Source: JAVKBW01 sp964352715 (GTDB lineage: Bacteria; Pseudomonadota; Alphaproteobacteria; UBA8366; Aestuariispiraceae). From it: DNA of 31,871 nt. Positions 23,356 to 30,612 of the stretch are shown here, in pieces. The notes beneath the pieces are model-generated. The model did not search any database and was not told where the DNA came from. It worked only from the letters and a program-made list of their open reading frames with translations. The stretch is from the NCBI GenBank assembly GCA_964352715.1, contig CAYGSU010000048.1, positions 1 through 31,871 of the forward strand, in the 5' to 3' direction. Every line of letters starts with the position of its first letter. Position 1 is the stretch's first letter. The position numbers were made by a program, and so were the translations under genes.

Positions 23356-25800
23356 ATGACAGAATCTTCAGACATCACTTCGACGGGCGACCGCGGGCCG
23401 TCCGCTGTTTATTCCGTATTGCCGCTGCGCGATATAGTGGTTTTTCCACACATGATCGTGCCGTTGTTCGTCGGCCGCGACAAATCCGTCCGGGCGCTTG
23501 AAGATGTGATGAAAGATGACAAGCAGATCCTGCTTGTAACGCAAAAGAACGCCGGCGAGGACGATCCGTCGCCGGAGGATATTTACTCAATCGGCACCAT
23601 CGGCACGGTTCTGCAGTTACTGAAGCTGCCGGACGGGACGGTGAAAGTCCTGGTTGAAGGCACCAGACGCGCGCGTATCGACACGTTTGTCGAGCATGAA
23701 AGCTTCTTCCGCGCCGAGGCTGTGGAACTGGATGACGAGCGTGCCAGCGCTGATGAAATGGAAGCGCTGAGCCGGGCTGTCGTGACCCAGTTTGAACAGT
23801 ACATCAAGCTGAACAAGAAGGTGCCGGCGGAAGTGCTGGTTTCGATCAACCAGATCGACGAGCCGTCGAAACTGGCTGATACGGTTGCCCAGCATCTGAC
23901 CCTGAAAATCGCCGAAAAGCAGGAACTGCTTGAGATAGACAGCGTTACCGAACGACTGGAGAAGATTTACTCGCTGATGGAAGGCGAGATCAGCGTTCTG
24001 CAGGTCGAAAAGCGTATCCGCAACCGTGTGAAACGGCAGATGGAGAAGACCCAGCGCGAGTACTATCTGAATGAACAGATGAAGGCGATTCAGAAAGAGC
24101 TCGGCGAGACCGACGAGGGCAAGGACGAGCTTGCCGAACTGGAAGAAAAGATCGCCAAGACCAAGCTTTCCAAGGAAGCGCGCGAAAAAGCGCTGGCTGA
24201 AATGAAAAAGCTGCGGACGATGAGCCCGATGTCGGCCGAAGCAACGGTCGTGCGGAATTACCTCGATTGGATGCTGTCCATTCCCTGGAAAAAGCGCAGC
24301 CGGGTAAAAACCGACCTGAATGAAGCCAAGGACATCCTTGATGCTGACCATTTCGGCCTGGTCAAGGTGAAGGACCGGATACTCGAATATCTCGCCGTTC
24401 AGGTGCGGATGAAAAAGGTCAAGGGACCGATCCTGTGCCTCGTCGGGCCTCCTGGTGTCGGCAAGACCTCGCTTGGCAAATCCATCGCACGGGCGACCGG
24501 TCGCGAATTTGTCCGCATGTCTCTTGGCGGCGTCCGCGATGAATCGGAAATCCGCGGCCACCGGCGCACCTATATCGGCTCGATGCCTGGCCGGGTGATC
24601 CAGGGCATGAAGAAGGCGAAGAAATCGAACCCGCTGTTCCTGCTGGATGAAATCGACAAGCTGGGTGCAGATTGGCGGGGCGATCCGTCATCGGCTTTGC
24701 TGGAAGTGCTTGATCCGGAACAGAACAGCACGTTCAACGATCACTATCTGGAAGTCGATTACGATCTGTCTGACGTGATGTTCGTGACCACGGCCAACAC
24801 GCTCAACATGCCACAGCCGTTGATGGACCGGATGGAAATCATTCGCATTCCGGGATACACGGAAGACGAAAAGATCGAGATCGCCAAACGTCATCTGCTG
24901 CCGAAACAGATGAAGGAAAACGGCCTGACCGAGGAAGAGTTCTCGTTGTCGGAAAATGCGATGCGTCAGTTGATCCGGCACTACACACGCGAAGCCGGTG
25001 TTCGTAGCCTGGAACGCGAAATCGCAAATCTAGGTCGCAAGGCGATCAAGGATATCGTTAAGGACGGCAAGAAACGGGTGCAGATCACCAGCGGCAACCT
25101 GTCGAATTATGCCGGCGTCACCAAGTTCCGTTACGGCGAAATGGAAGACAAGGACCTGCTGGGCGTCGTGACCGGACTGGCCTGGACGGAAGTTGGTGGT
25201 GAATTGCTGTCCATCGAATCCGTTCTGGTGCCGGGCAAGGGCAAGGTCACCAAAACCGGTAAACTGGGTGATGTCATGCTCGAATCGATCATGGCAGCCG
25301 AATACTACGTGAAAAGCCGGGCGCCGTCCTTCGGTGTAAAGCCGACGACGTTCGAAAAGAGCGATATTCACGTTCACGTTCCGGAAGGGGCGACCCCGAA
25401 AGACGGCCCTTCAGCCGGTGTCGCCATGGTGACCTCCATCGTTTCCGTGTTGACCGGCATTCCGGTGAAACGCGATGTCGCCATGACCGGTGAGATCACG
25501 CTGCGGGGACGAATTCTGCCGATCGGTGGTCTGAAGGAAAAGCTTCTGGCGGCATTGCGCGGCCGGATCAAGACGGTCCTTATCCCGAAGGATAACGAGA
25601 AAGACCTCGAGGATATTCCTGATAACGTTAAGAAAAATCTTGAAATCCTGCCGGTTTCGACCGTCGATGAAGTGTTGCATTGGGCCCTTGCCGGCGAGCT
25701 GACGCCGATCGAGTGGACCCCGGAAGATCAGGAAGCCGCCTCAAAGGCCGTACAGCCGGCGACGGACGATGATGAACTGTCCGGAATCACCACGCACTGA
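23356..25800 (+). CDS. lon: ATP-dependent protease La
   Basis: This 814-residue AAA+ serine protease degrades misfolded and regulatory proteins. The N-terminal substrate domain (about 20-215) is followed by a coiled-coil segment, the ATPase domain with Walker A GPPGVGKTSLGKS and Walker B FLLDEIDKLG, and the C-terminal protease domain with the Ser686 (PKDGPSAGVAM) and Lys729 (GGLKEKLL) dyad. ATG 23356 is chosen because the GTG at 23329 adds nine poorly conserved residues; the ribosome site before either is weak. The C-terminus ends in an acidic tail. The gene is followed by a terminator and then hupB, the standard alphaproteobacterial order. Confidence 0.97.
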   Translation: MTESSDITSTGDRGPSAVYSVLPLRDIVVFPHMIVPLFVGRDKSVRALEDVMKDDKQILLVTQKNAGEDDPSPEDIYSIGTIGTVLQLLKLPDGTVKVLVEGTRRARIDTFVEHESFFRAEAVELDDERASADEMEALSRAVVTQFEQYIKLNKKVPAEVLVSINQIDEPSKLADTVAQHLTLKIAEKQELLEIDSVTERLEKIYSLMEGEISVLQVEKRIRNRVKRQMEKTQREYYLNEQMKAIQKELGETDEGKDELAELEEKIAKTKLSKEAREKALAEMKKLRTMSPMSAEATVVRNYLDWMLSIPWKKRSRVKTDLNEAKDILDADHFGLVKVKDRILEYLAVQVRMKKVKGPILCLVGPPGVGKTSLGKSIARATGREFVRMSLGGVRDESEIRGHRRTYIGSMPGRVIQGMKKAKKSNPLFLLDEIDKLGADWRGDPSSALLEVLDPEQNSTFNDHYLEVDYDLSDVMFVTTANTLNMPQPLMDRMEIIRIPGYTEDEKIEIAKRHLLPKQMKENGLTEEEFSLSENAMRQLIRHYTREAGVRSLEREIANLGRKAIKDIVKDGKKRVQITSGNLSNYAGVTKFRYGEMEDKDLLGVVTGLAWTEVGGELLSIESVLVPGKGKVTKTGKLGDVMLESIMAAEYYVKSRAPSFGVKPTTFEKSDIHVHVPEGATPKDGPSAGVAMVTSIVSVLTGIPVKRDVAMTGEITLRGRILPIGGLKEKLLAALRGRIKTVLIPKDNEKDLEDIPDNVKKNLEILPVSTVDEVLHWALAGELTPIEWTPEDQEAASKAVQPATDDDELSGITTH

Positions 25801-25830
25801 TTTCGGCGAATTTCTAATGACGCGTATGCA

Positions 25831-25866
25831 GCGGCCCGGGTTAATAGCCCGGGCCGCGTCTTATCC
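25831..25866 (+). terminator. intrinsic terminator of lon
   Basis: GCGGCCCGGG (25831-25840) and CCCGGGCCGC (25848-25857) form a perfect ten-base-pair stem with a seven-base loop, followed by a short and imperfect T-rich run (GTCTTAT). It lies 30 bp beyond the lon stop. Confidence 0.78.
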
Positions 25867-25930
25867 ACAGGAATGTGCGCTGAATTAACCTGAAATCAGC
25901 AGTTTTCTGCGGATTTTTAGGGGATATAGA

Positions 25931-25960
25931 TTGACGCGATTTCGGGAATCTTCATACTAT
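25931..25960 (+). promoter_or_regulatory. putative hupB promoter
   Basis: TTGACG (25931-25936), an 18-bp spacer and TACTAT (25955-25960) resemble the tRNA promoters in this window. The predicted leader to the hupB GTG is about 110 nt. Confidence 0.5.
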
Positions 25961-26079
25961 CCGGACATCAATGAGGCATTCGGCCATCACGATCCGGTCG
26001 TGCAATAGTGTGTTGTTGATATCCCGGTTGCGCATGTCGCGTAACAAAACACCCGCGTATAGTCAGAAGGGGGCTTGCA

Positions 26080-26352
26080 GTGAATAAGAACGATCTCGTA
26101 GCTGCGGTTGCATCCTCGGCCGAACTTTCCAAAGCCGATGCAACGAAGGCAGTCGACGCCGTATTCGATTCAATTACCGGTTCGCTGAAGGGCGGCGATG
26201 AAGTTCGCCTCGTCGGTTTCGGTACATTCAGCGTGGCAAATCGCGCTGCATCGGAAGGCCGTAATCCACGCACCGGCGAAAAAATCAAAATTCCGGCATC
26301 AAAACAGCCGAAATTCAAAGCAGGCAAAGGCCTCAAGGATGCGGTCAACTAA
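26080..26352 (+). CDS. hupB: DNA-binding protein HU
   Basis: The 90-residue histone-like protein bends and compacts DNA as a dimer. It shows the N-terminal helices (MNKNDLVAAVA, DATKAVDAVFDSI), the FGTFSV turn and the DNA-binding arm RNPRTGEKIKIPASKQPKF with its intercalating Pro. Length is exactly that of the family. Translation starts at GTG 26080, with AAGGGGG seven to thirteen bases upstream. It lies downstream of lon as in many proteobacteria and ends with a strong terminator. Confidence 0.97.
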   Translation: MNKNDLVAAVASSAELSKADATKAVDAVFDSITGSLKGGDEVRLVGFGTFSVANRAASEGRNPRTGEKIKIPASKQPKFKAGKGLKDAVN

Positions 26353-26375
26353 GACCGTACTGACAGGTTTTGAGA

Positions 26376-26412
26376 AAGACGACCGGCAGAAATGGCGGTC
26401 GTTTTTCTTTTT
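26376..26412 (+). terminator. intrinsic terminator of hupB
   Basis: ACGACCG (26379-26385) pairs with CGGTCGT (26396-26402), extended by A/T pairs outward, and is followed by TTTTCTTTTTC. It lies 25 bp after the hupB stop codon. Confidence 0.9.
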
Positions 26413-26437
26413 CAGGGCCGGGTTGGTCAGCTAGCAT

Positions 26438-26466
26438 TTGACGTAACCGGTGCTGCGGCGTATTAC
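26438..26466 (+). promoter_or_regulatory. putative tRNA-Val promoter
   Basis: TTGACG (26438-26443), a 17-bp spacer and TATTAC (26461-26466) lie just after the hupB terminator and 21 bp before tRNA-Val. Confidence 0.6.
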
Positions 26467-26487
26467 GCTGCCGATTGTCGAAAATGA

Positions 26488-26563
26488 GGGCGGTTAGCTC
26501 AGCTGGGAGAGCATCTGGTTTACACCCAGAGGGTCAGCGGTTCGATCCCGTTACCGCCCACCA
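26488..26563 (+). tRNA. tRNA-Val (anticodon TAC)
   Basis: This is a complete 76-nt cloverleaf: acceptor GGGCGGT/ACCGCCC, anticodon stem TCTGG/CCAGA with TAC at 26521-26523, T loop TTCGATC, discriminator A and encoded CCA. A run of six T follows directly and may aid termination. Confidence 0.97.
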
Positions 26564-26594
26564 TTTTTTCCAGATTTGTCAGGGGTTCGATTGC

Positions 26595-26623
26595 TTGACA
26601 GGCCCTGTTGGCCAAAGTACACA
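26595..26623 (+). promoter_or_regulatory. putative tRNA-Asp promoter
   Basis: A perfect TTGACA (26595-26600), 17-bp spacer and TACACA (26618-26623, three of six) lie 45 bp before tRNA-Asp. The -35 context ATTGCTTGAC is the same as before tRNA-His. Confidence 0.45.
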
Positions 26624-26668
26624 AGCGCGCTCTGAGGGGTTCACGAAACGCCTTTCAGACCGCCTTAA

Positions 26669-26745
<77 letters not shown>

Positions 26746-26886
26746 CTTCCCCGGAGAGCGGGAAGGGCGCCTGCCGGTAACGGCATCGGCCACGCACCCG
26801 AACAGCTAAACTAGCAGGTAAATGCGTCGCAGACACAACGCCTTTCAAAGTCTTTATTCAACACGGCGATTGAGGCCGTCGCGGTC

Positions 26887-26926
26887 AAGACCGGATGCTA
26901 GGTCTTTATGATTGTTTTGTTTTTTG
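26887..26926 (+). terminator. possible terminator downstream of tRNA-Asp
   Basis: AAGACC (26887-26892) pairs perfectly with GGTCTT (26901-26906) around an eight-base loop and is followed by a long T-rich run up to about 26926. It would separate tRNA-Asp transcription from the nuo operon. Confidence 0.5.
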
Positions 26927-27070
26927 GCTGTTCAGACGGTTTTATTGCTTTGCGGCATAAACGAAGTTCTTTATTGTTTTCAATAATCGGCGGAATGGTT
27001 TAACCGTTTGGCAGCCGATGGTTTGGGGGAAATGCGTCGAATGGGCGCTATCAAGCCAATGGCGTGAAGG

Positions 27071-27098
27071 CCTGCGTTGATGTTAGCCTGAACGCAGG
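27071..27098 (+). repeat. 8-bp inverted repeat in the nuo leader
   Basis: CCTGCGTT (27071-27078) and AACGCAGG (27091-27098) are perfectly complementary around a 12-base loop, ending 66 bp before the nuoA ATG. No T-run follows, so it is not a terminator; an operator or an mRNA leader hairpin is possible. Confidence 0.45.
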
Positions 27099-27164
27099 TG
27101 ATGGCTTCGGTCGCTGTACTGGCGATTCGGGGCCGAAGTCTCTATGTCGACGAGTGGGGTAGTC

Positions 27165-27530
27165 ATGGAAGATTTGCTGCGCGAATATTTTGCGATCCTG
27201 GTGTTTCTGGGGATCGCAATCGGCCTCGCTGCGATTATGGTCTTCGCAAGTATGATCGTCGCGACCCAGCGTCCCGATTCGGAAAAGCTCTCTGCCTATG
27301 AATGCGGCTTCGAAGCTTTCGATGACGCCCGGTCGCGGTTCGATGTCCGGTTTTATCTCGTAACCCTGCTGTTCATCATTTTCGACCTTGAGCTGGCTTT
27401 CGTCTTCCCATGGACGGTCGCGCTTGGCGATATCGGCATGTTCGGTTTCTGGTCGATGATCGTGTTTCTCGGCATTCTGACCGTCGGGTTTGTTTACGAA
27501 TGGCGCAAAGGTGCGCTGGAATGGGAGTGA
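27165..27530 (+). CDS. nuoA: NADH-quinone oxidoreductase subunit A
   Basis: This 121-residue membrane subunit of complex I has three transmembrane helices (about 8-30, 62-84, 92-112). The loop between the first two contains KLSAYECGFEAFDDARSRFDVRFYLV, whose conserved Cys and acidic residues lie by the quinone tunnel. ATG 27165 gives the usual MEDLLREY start and length; an in-frame ATG at 27144 is possible, but the only ribosome-like sequence (GTGGGGTAG) precedes 27165. First gene of the nuo operon, four bases before nuoB. Confidence 0.95.
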   Translation: MEDLLREYFAILVFLGIAIGLAAIMVFASMIVATQRPDSEKLSAYECGFEAFDDARSRFDVRFYLVTLLFIIFDLELAFVFPWTVALGDIGMFGFWSMIVFLGILTVGFVYEWRKGALEWE

Positions 27531-27534
27531 CAGA

Positions 27535-28077
27535 ATGAGCACAACCGATCTGACACAGGCCCCGTTGCCACCCGGAGCGGCACAGGACAACGCCCTTGCA
27601 GCCGTCACAGACGAGCTGCAGGACAAGGGGTTCGTAATTGCCAATGTCGACAAGGTGGTCAACTGGGCGCGTACAGGGTCAATGTGGCCGATGACGTTCG
27701 GTCTGGCCTGCTGCGCAGTTGAAATGATCCACGCCTATATGCCGCGCTACGACCTCGACAGGTTCGGCGTCGTGGTCCGGGCCAGCCCACGCCAGTCTGA
27801 TGTCATGATCGTCGCCGGTACGCTGACCAACAAGATGGCGCCGGCCCTGCGCAAGGTCTACGACCAGATGGCGGAGCCGCGCTGGGTCATCTCCATGGGC
27901 TCCTGCGCCAATGGCGGCGGATACTATCACTATTCCTACTCCGTCGTTCGCGGATGCGACCGGGTTGTGCCGGTCGATATCTACGTGCCGGGTTGCCCGC
28001 CAACGGCTGAAGCCCTTGTTTACGGCATCTTGCAGCTACAGAAGAAAATCAAACGAACCGGCACCATCGCCCGCTAG
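27535..28077 (+). CDS. nuoB: NADH-quinone oxidoreductase subunit B
   Basis: The 180-residue peripheral-arm subunit carries cluster N2, the last iron-sulfur centre before quinone. The ligand cysteines are visible as the adjacent pair Cys59-Cys60 (GLACCAVEM), the Cys of MGSCANGGG and that of VPGCPPTAEAL. ATG 27535 lies four bases behind the nuoA stop and begins the typical variable N-terminus; an upstream open frame inside nuoA is not used. It is cotranscribed with the other nuo genes. Confidence 0.97.
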   Translation: MSTTDLTQAPLPPGAAQDNALAAVTDELQDKGFVIANVDKVVNWARTGSMWPMTFGLACCAVEMIHAYMPRYDLDRFGVVVRASPRQSDVMIVAGTLTNKMAPALRKVYDQMAEPRWVISMGSCANGGGYYHYSYSVVRGCDRVVPVDIYVPGCPPTAEALVYGILQLQKKIKRTGTIAR

Positions 28078-28111
28078 GGCGCATTGGCGCGGAATCGAAG
28101 AGGACGTATCG

Positions 28112-28759
28112 TTGATAGCGGACGAAAAACTGGAAGCATTGCAGGACCTTGGTCAGTATCTGGCCGAGAAGTTTCCGACCGATATCGTTTCCCGTACAAT
28201 TGCCAACGGCGAATTGTCGATTGTCGTGCTGGCGGCGGGCCTGCTGAAAATCTGCAAATTCGCTCGCGACGACGCCAACTGCCAGTTCAAGACCTGTGTC
28301 GATGTCTGTGGCGTCGATTTTCCTGACCGCGATCCCCGGTTCGAAGTTGTCTATAATCTTTTGAGCCTGAAGCATAACTTCCGCCTGCGCCTGAAAGTGC
28401 AGACCGACGACGAAAAGGCGGTGCCGAGCGTGACGTCGATCTGGCCGTCGGCAAACTGGTTCGAGCGTGAAGTGTGGGACATGTATGGCGTATTTTTCAC
28501 CGATCATCCGGATCTGCGGCGCATCCTCACCGATTACGGGTTCGAGGGACATCCGCAGCGCAAGGATTTTCCGCTGACCGGCTATGTCGAGGTTCGCTAT
28601 GACGACGAACAGCGCCGGGTAATCTATGAACCGGTCAAGCTTCGGCAGGATTTCCGATCCTTTGACTTCCTGAGCCCGTGGGAAGGCATGACCCCGCATC
28701 TGCCGGGTGATGAAAAGGCCGATGCCGCGGCGGAAGATACGAAGGAGGGCGGCGCATGA
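28112..28759 (+). CDS. nuoC: NADH-quinone oxidoreductase subunit C
   Basis: The 215-residue peripheral-arm subunit (30-kDa type) shows the signature ERE(V)WDMYGVFFTDHPDLRRILTDYGFEGHP (about 121-150) and the C-terminal FRSFDFLSPWEG. It has no cofactor and supports NuoB and NuoD at the quinone site. The open frame extends upstream into nuoB, but the best start is TTG 28112, with GAAGAGGA seven bases before it; no ATG lies near. It is separate from nuoD, not fused, and its last four bases overlap the nuoD start (ATGA), which suggests coupled translation. Confidence 0.93.
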   Translation: MIADEKLEALQDLGQYLAEKFPTDIVSRTIANGELSIVVLAAGLLKICKFARDDANCQFKTCVDVCGVDFPDRDPRFEVVYNLLSLKHNFRLRLKVQTDDEKAVPSVTSIWPSANWFEREVWDMYGVFFTDHPDLRRILTDYGFEGHPQRKDFPLTGYVEVRYDDEQRRVIYEPVKLRQDFRSFDFLSPWEGMTPHLPGDEKADAAAEDTKEGGA

Positions 28760-29976
28760 GCCCGGATACGACATCCCTGCAGTCTCCGGTTCCGGCATCG
28801 GAAGACCCGACGATCAAAACCATGACGATCAACTTCGGTCCACAGCACCCGGCTGCGCACGGCGTGCTGCGCATGGTGATGGAGATGGACGGCGAGGTAG
28901 TCGAACGAATCGACCCGCATATCGGCCTCTTGCATCGCGGTACTGAAAAGCTGATCGAATACAAAACCTATCTGCAGGCGATTCCGTATTTCGACCGGTT
29001 GGACTACGTGTCGCCGATGTGCCAGGAACATGCGTTCTGTCTGGCGACGGAAAAACTGCTCGGTCTCGAAGTGCCGGAACGCGGCCAGTATATTCGGGTA
29101 CTGTTTGCTGAAATCAGCCGGATCCTGAACCACCTTCTCAACGTTCCTGCCTACGCGCTGGATGTCGGCGCGATGACCCCGATGCTGTGGGCCTTCGAAG
29201 AACGTGAAAAGCTGATGGAATTCCATGAGGGCGTCTGCGGGGCGAGGTTGCATGCAGCCTATTACCGCGTCGGCGGCGTTCATCAGGACATGCCCGTCGG
29301 GATGGCAGACCAGATTCTGGAGTGGGCGGACCAGTTCCCGAAATTCATCGACGACATGGAAAGTCTGCTGACGGACAACCGCATTTTCAAACAGCGGTCG
29401 GTCGATATCGGCATCATTTCGCCGGAAGACGCGCTGGCCTGGGGCTGCACCGGCCCGACACTGCGCGGGTCCGGCCTGGCGTGGGATCTGCGCAAGGCGG
29501 AACCCTACGATGTCTACGGCAAGATGGATTTTGATATTCCCGTCGGCAAGCACGGCGACTGTTACAGCCGATATCTGGTGCGCGTCGAGGAAATGCGGCA
29601 ATCGCTGCGGATCATCCGCCAGTGCATCGAACAGATGCCGGAAGGACCGGTCATGACAACGGATACCAAGATCGCGCCGCCACGCCGGGGCGACATGAAA
29701 CATTCGATGGAAGCGCTGATCCACCACTTCAAGCTCTACACCGAAGGATTTCACGTGCCGGAAGGCGAGACATACACGGCGGTCGAGGCGCCGAAGGGCG
29801 AATTCGGCGTGTATCTGGTTGCCGACGGCACGAACAAACCGTATCGCTGCAAGATCCGCGCGCCCGGGTTCGCGCATCTGGCGTCGATGGATCATTTCTG
29901 CAAGGGCCACATGCTGGCCGACTCGGTTGCCGTTCTCGGCGGGTTCGATGTCGTGTTCGGGGAGATTGACCGATGA
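28756..29976 (+). CDS. nuoD: NADH-quinone oxidoreductase subunit D
   Basis: This 406-residue 49-kDa-type subunit forms the quinone-binding cavity together with NuoB. It shows the hydrogenase-derived fold with NFGPQHPAAHGVLRMVMEMDGE (about 25-46), HIGLLHRGTEKLIE, and the C-terminal DPVFGEIDR-type ending (here DVVFGEIDR), which once held the nickel ligands in ancestral hydrogenases. The first fifteen residues or so are variable. ATG 28756 overlaps the nuoC stop, and the nuoD stop overlaps the nuoE start in the same way. Confidence 0.97.
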   Translation: MSPDTTSLQSPVPASEDPTIKTMTINFGPQHPAAHGVLRMVMEMDGEVVERIDPHIGLLHRGTEKLIEYKTYLQAIPYFDRLDYVSPMCQEHAFCLATEKLLGLEVPERGQYIRVLFAEISRILNHLLNVPAYALDVGAMTPMLWAFEEREKLMEFHEGVCGARLHAAYYRVGGVHQDMPVGMADQILEWADQFPKFIDDMESLLTDNRIFKQRSVDIGIISPEDALAWGCTGPTLRGSGLAWDLRKAEPYDVYGKMDFDIPVGKHGDCYSRYLVRVEEMRQSLRIIRQCIEQMPEGPVMTTDTKIAPPRRGDMKHSMEALIHHFKLYTEGFHVPEGETYTAVEAPKGEFGVYLVADGTNKPYRCKIRAPGFAHLASMDHFCKGHMLADSVAVLGGFDVVFGEIDR

Positions 29977-30608
29977 GCGGTAAGTTTGCGTTCGAAGGCG
30001 AGTTCCTGAAGGAAGTGGAACGAAATATTGCAAAGTATCCGGCCGACCGTAAGCAGTCCGCCGTTCTTGCGTTACTTTTTCAGGCGCAGGAACAGAACCA
30101 CGACAACGGCCATTACGTGACAGGCGAGGCGATCGAGACGATCAGCGAGATGCTCGACATGCCGTATATCCGGGTGATGGAAGTCGCGACCTTCTTCACC
30201 ATGGTCAATCTTGAGCCGGTCGGGAAGTTCCATATCCAGCTTTGCGGCACCACACCCTGCATGCTGCGCGGTGCGGAAGACATTTCTGCTGCAATCACCA
30301 AGAAGTACGGCATTCACAGCGGCGAAACGACCGACGACGGCGTGTTTACCCTGCTCGAAGTCGAATGCCTTGGCGCGTGCTGCAATGCGCCGATGGTGCA
30401 GATCAACGATGACTTCTATGAAGACCTGACACCGGACAGCATCATCGAGGTGCTGGAAGGGCTGAAGAGCGGAAAGAAGGTCAAGGCCGGCTCGCAAATC
30501 GGCCGTATCACGTCCGAACCGGCCACCGGCCCTACAACCCTGCAATCCGGTCCGTCACCGCAAACAGCGGATGCCCCGAATGCCCCGTCCCAGGCGGGGG
30601 GAGACTGA
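29973..30608 (+). CDS. nuoE: NADH-quinone oxidoreductase subunit E
   Basis: The 211-residue subunit (24-kDa type) carries the [2Fe-2S] cluster N1a. The four ligands are Cys91 and Cys96 (CGTTPC) and Cys132 and Cys136 (CLGAC). A Pro-, Thr- and Ser-rich tail of about 40 residues follows the thioredoxin-like domain, as is common in alphaproteobacterial NuoE. It is encoded with an ATGA overlap with nuoD and lies four bases before nuoF, its partner in the NADH-oxidising module. Confidence 0.97.
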   Translation: MSGKFAFEGEFLKEVERNIAKYPADRKQSAVLALLFQAQEQNHDNGHYVTGEAIETISEMLDMPYIRVMEVATFFTMVNLEPVGKFHIQLCGTTPCMLRGAEDISAAITKKYGIHSGETTDDGVFTLLEVECLGACCNAPMVQINDDFYEDLTPDSIIEVLEGLKSGKKVKAGSQIGRITSEPATGPTTLQSGPSPQTADAPNAPSQAGGD

Positions 30609-30612
30609 CAGT

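Larger units (their letters stand above)
26746..27164 (+). other. 420-bp gene-free region upstream of nuoA
   Basis: No credible coding frame lies here. After a short stretch with weak GC hairpins comes a terminator-like hairpin (26887-26906) and a T-rich tract, then an ATCGGC/GCCGAT inverted repeat (26986-26991 and 27014-27019), and a perfect 8-bp stem (27071-27098). The nuo promoter must lie between about 26930 and 27150, but I could not find a -35/-10 pair that fits the local consensus. Confidence 0.6.

Noticed and set aside
23617..24561. 314-codon minus-strand frame opposite lon
   Set aside because: It is antisense to the conserved lon ATPase region, with no independent support.
28624..30033. 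469-codon open frame on the minus strand opposite nuoC-nuoD-nuoE
   Set aside because: It is antisense to strongly conserved nuo genes, its composition (His-, Arg- and Gln-rich) is that of a reverse-frame shadow, and it has no start signals or recognisable domain.
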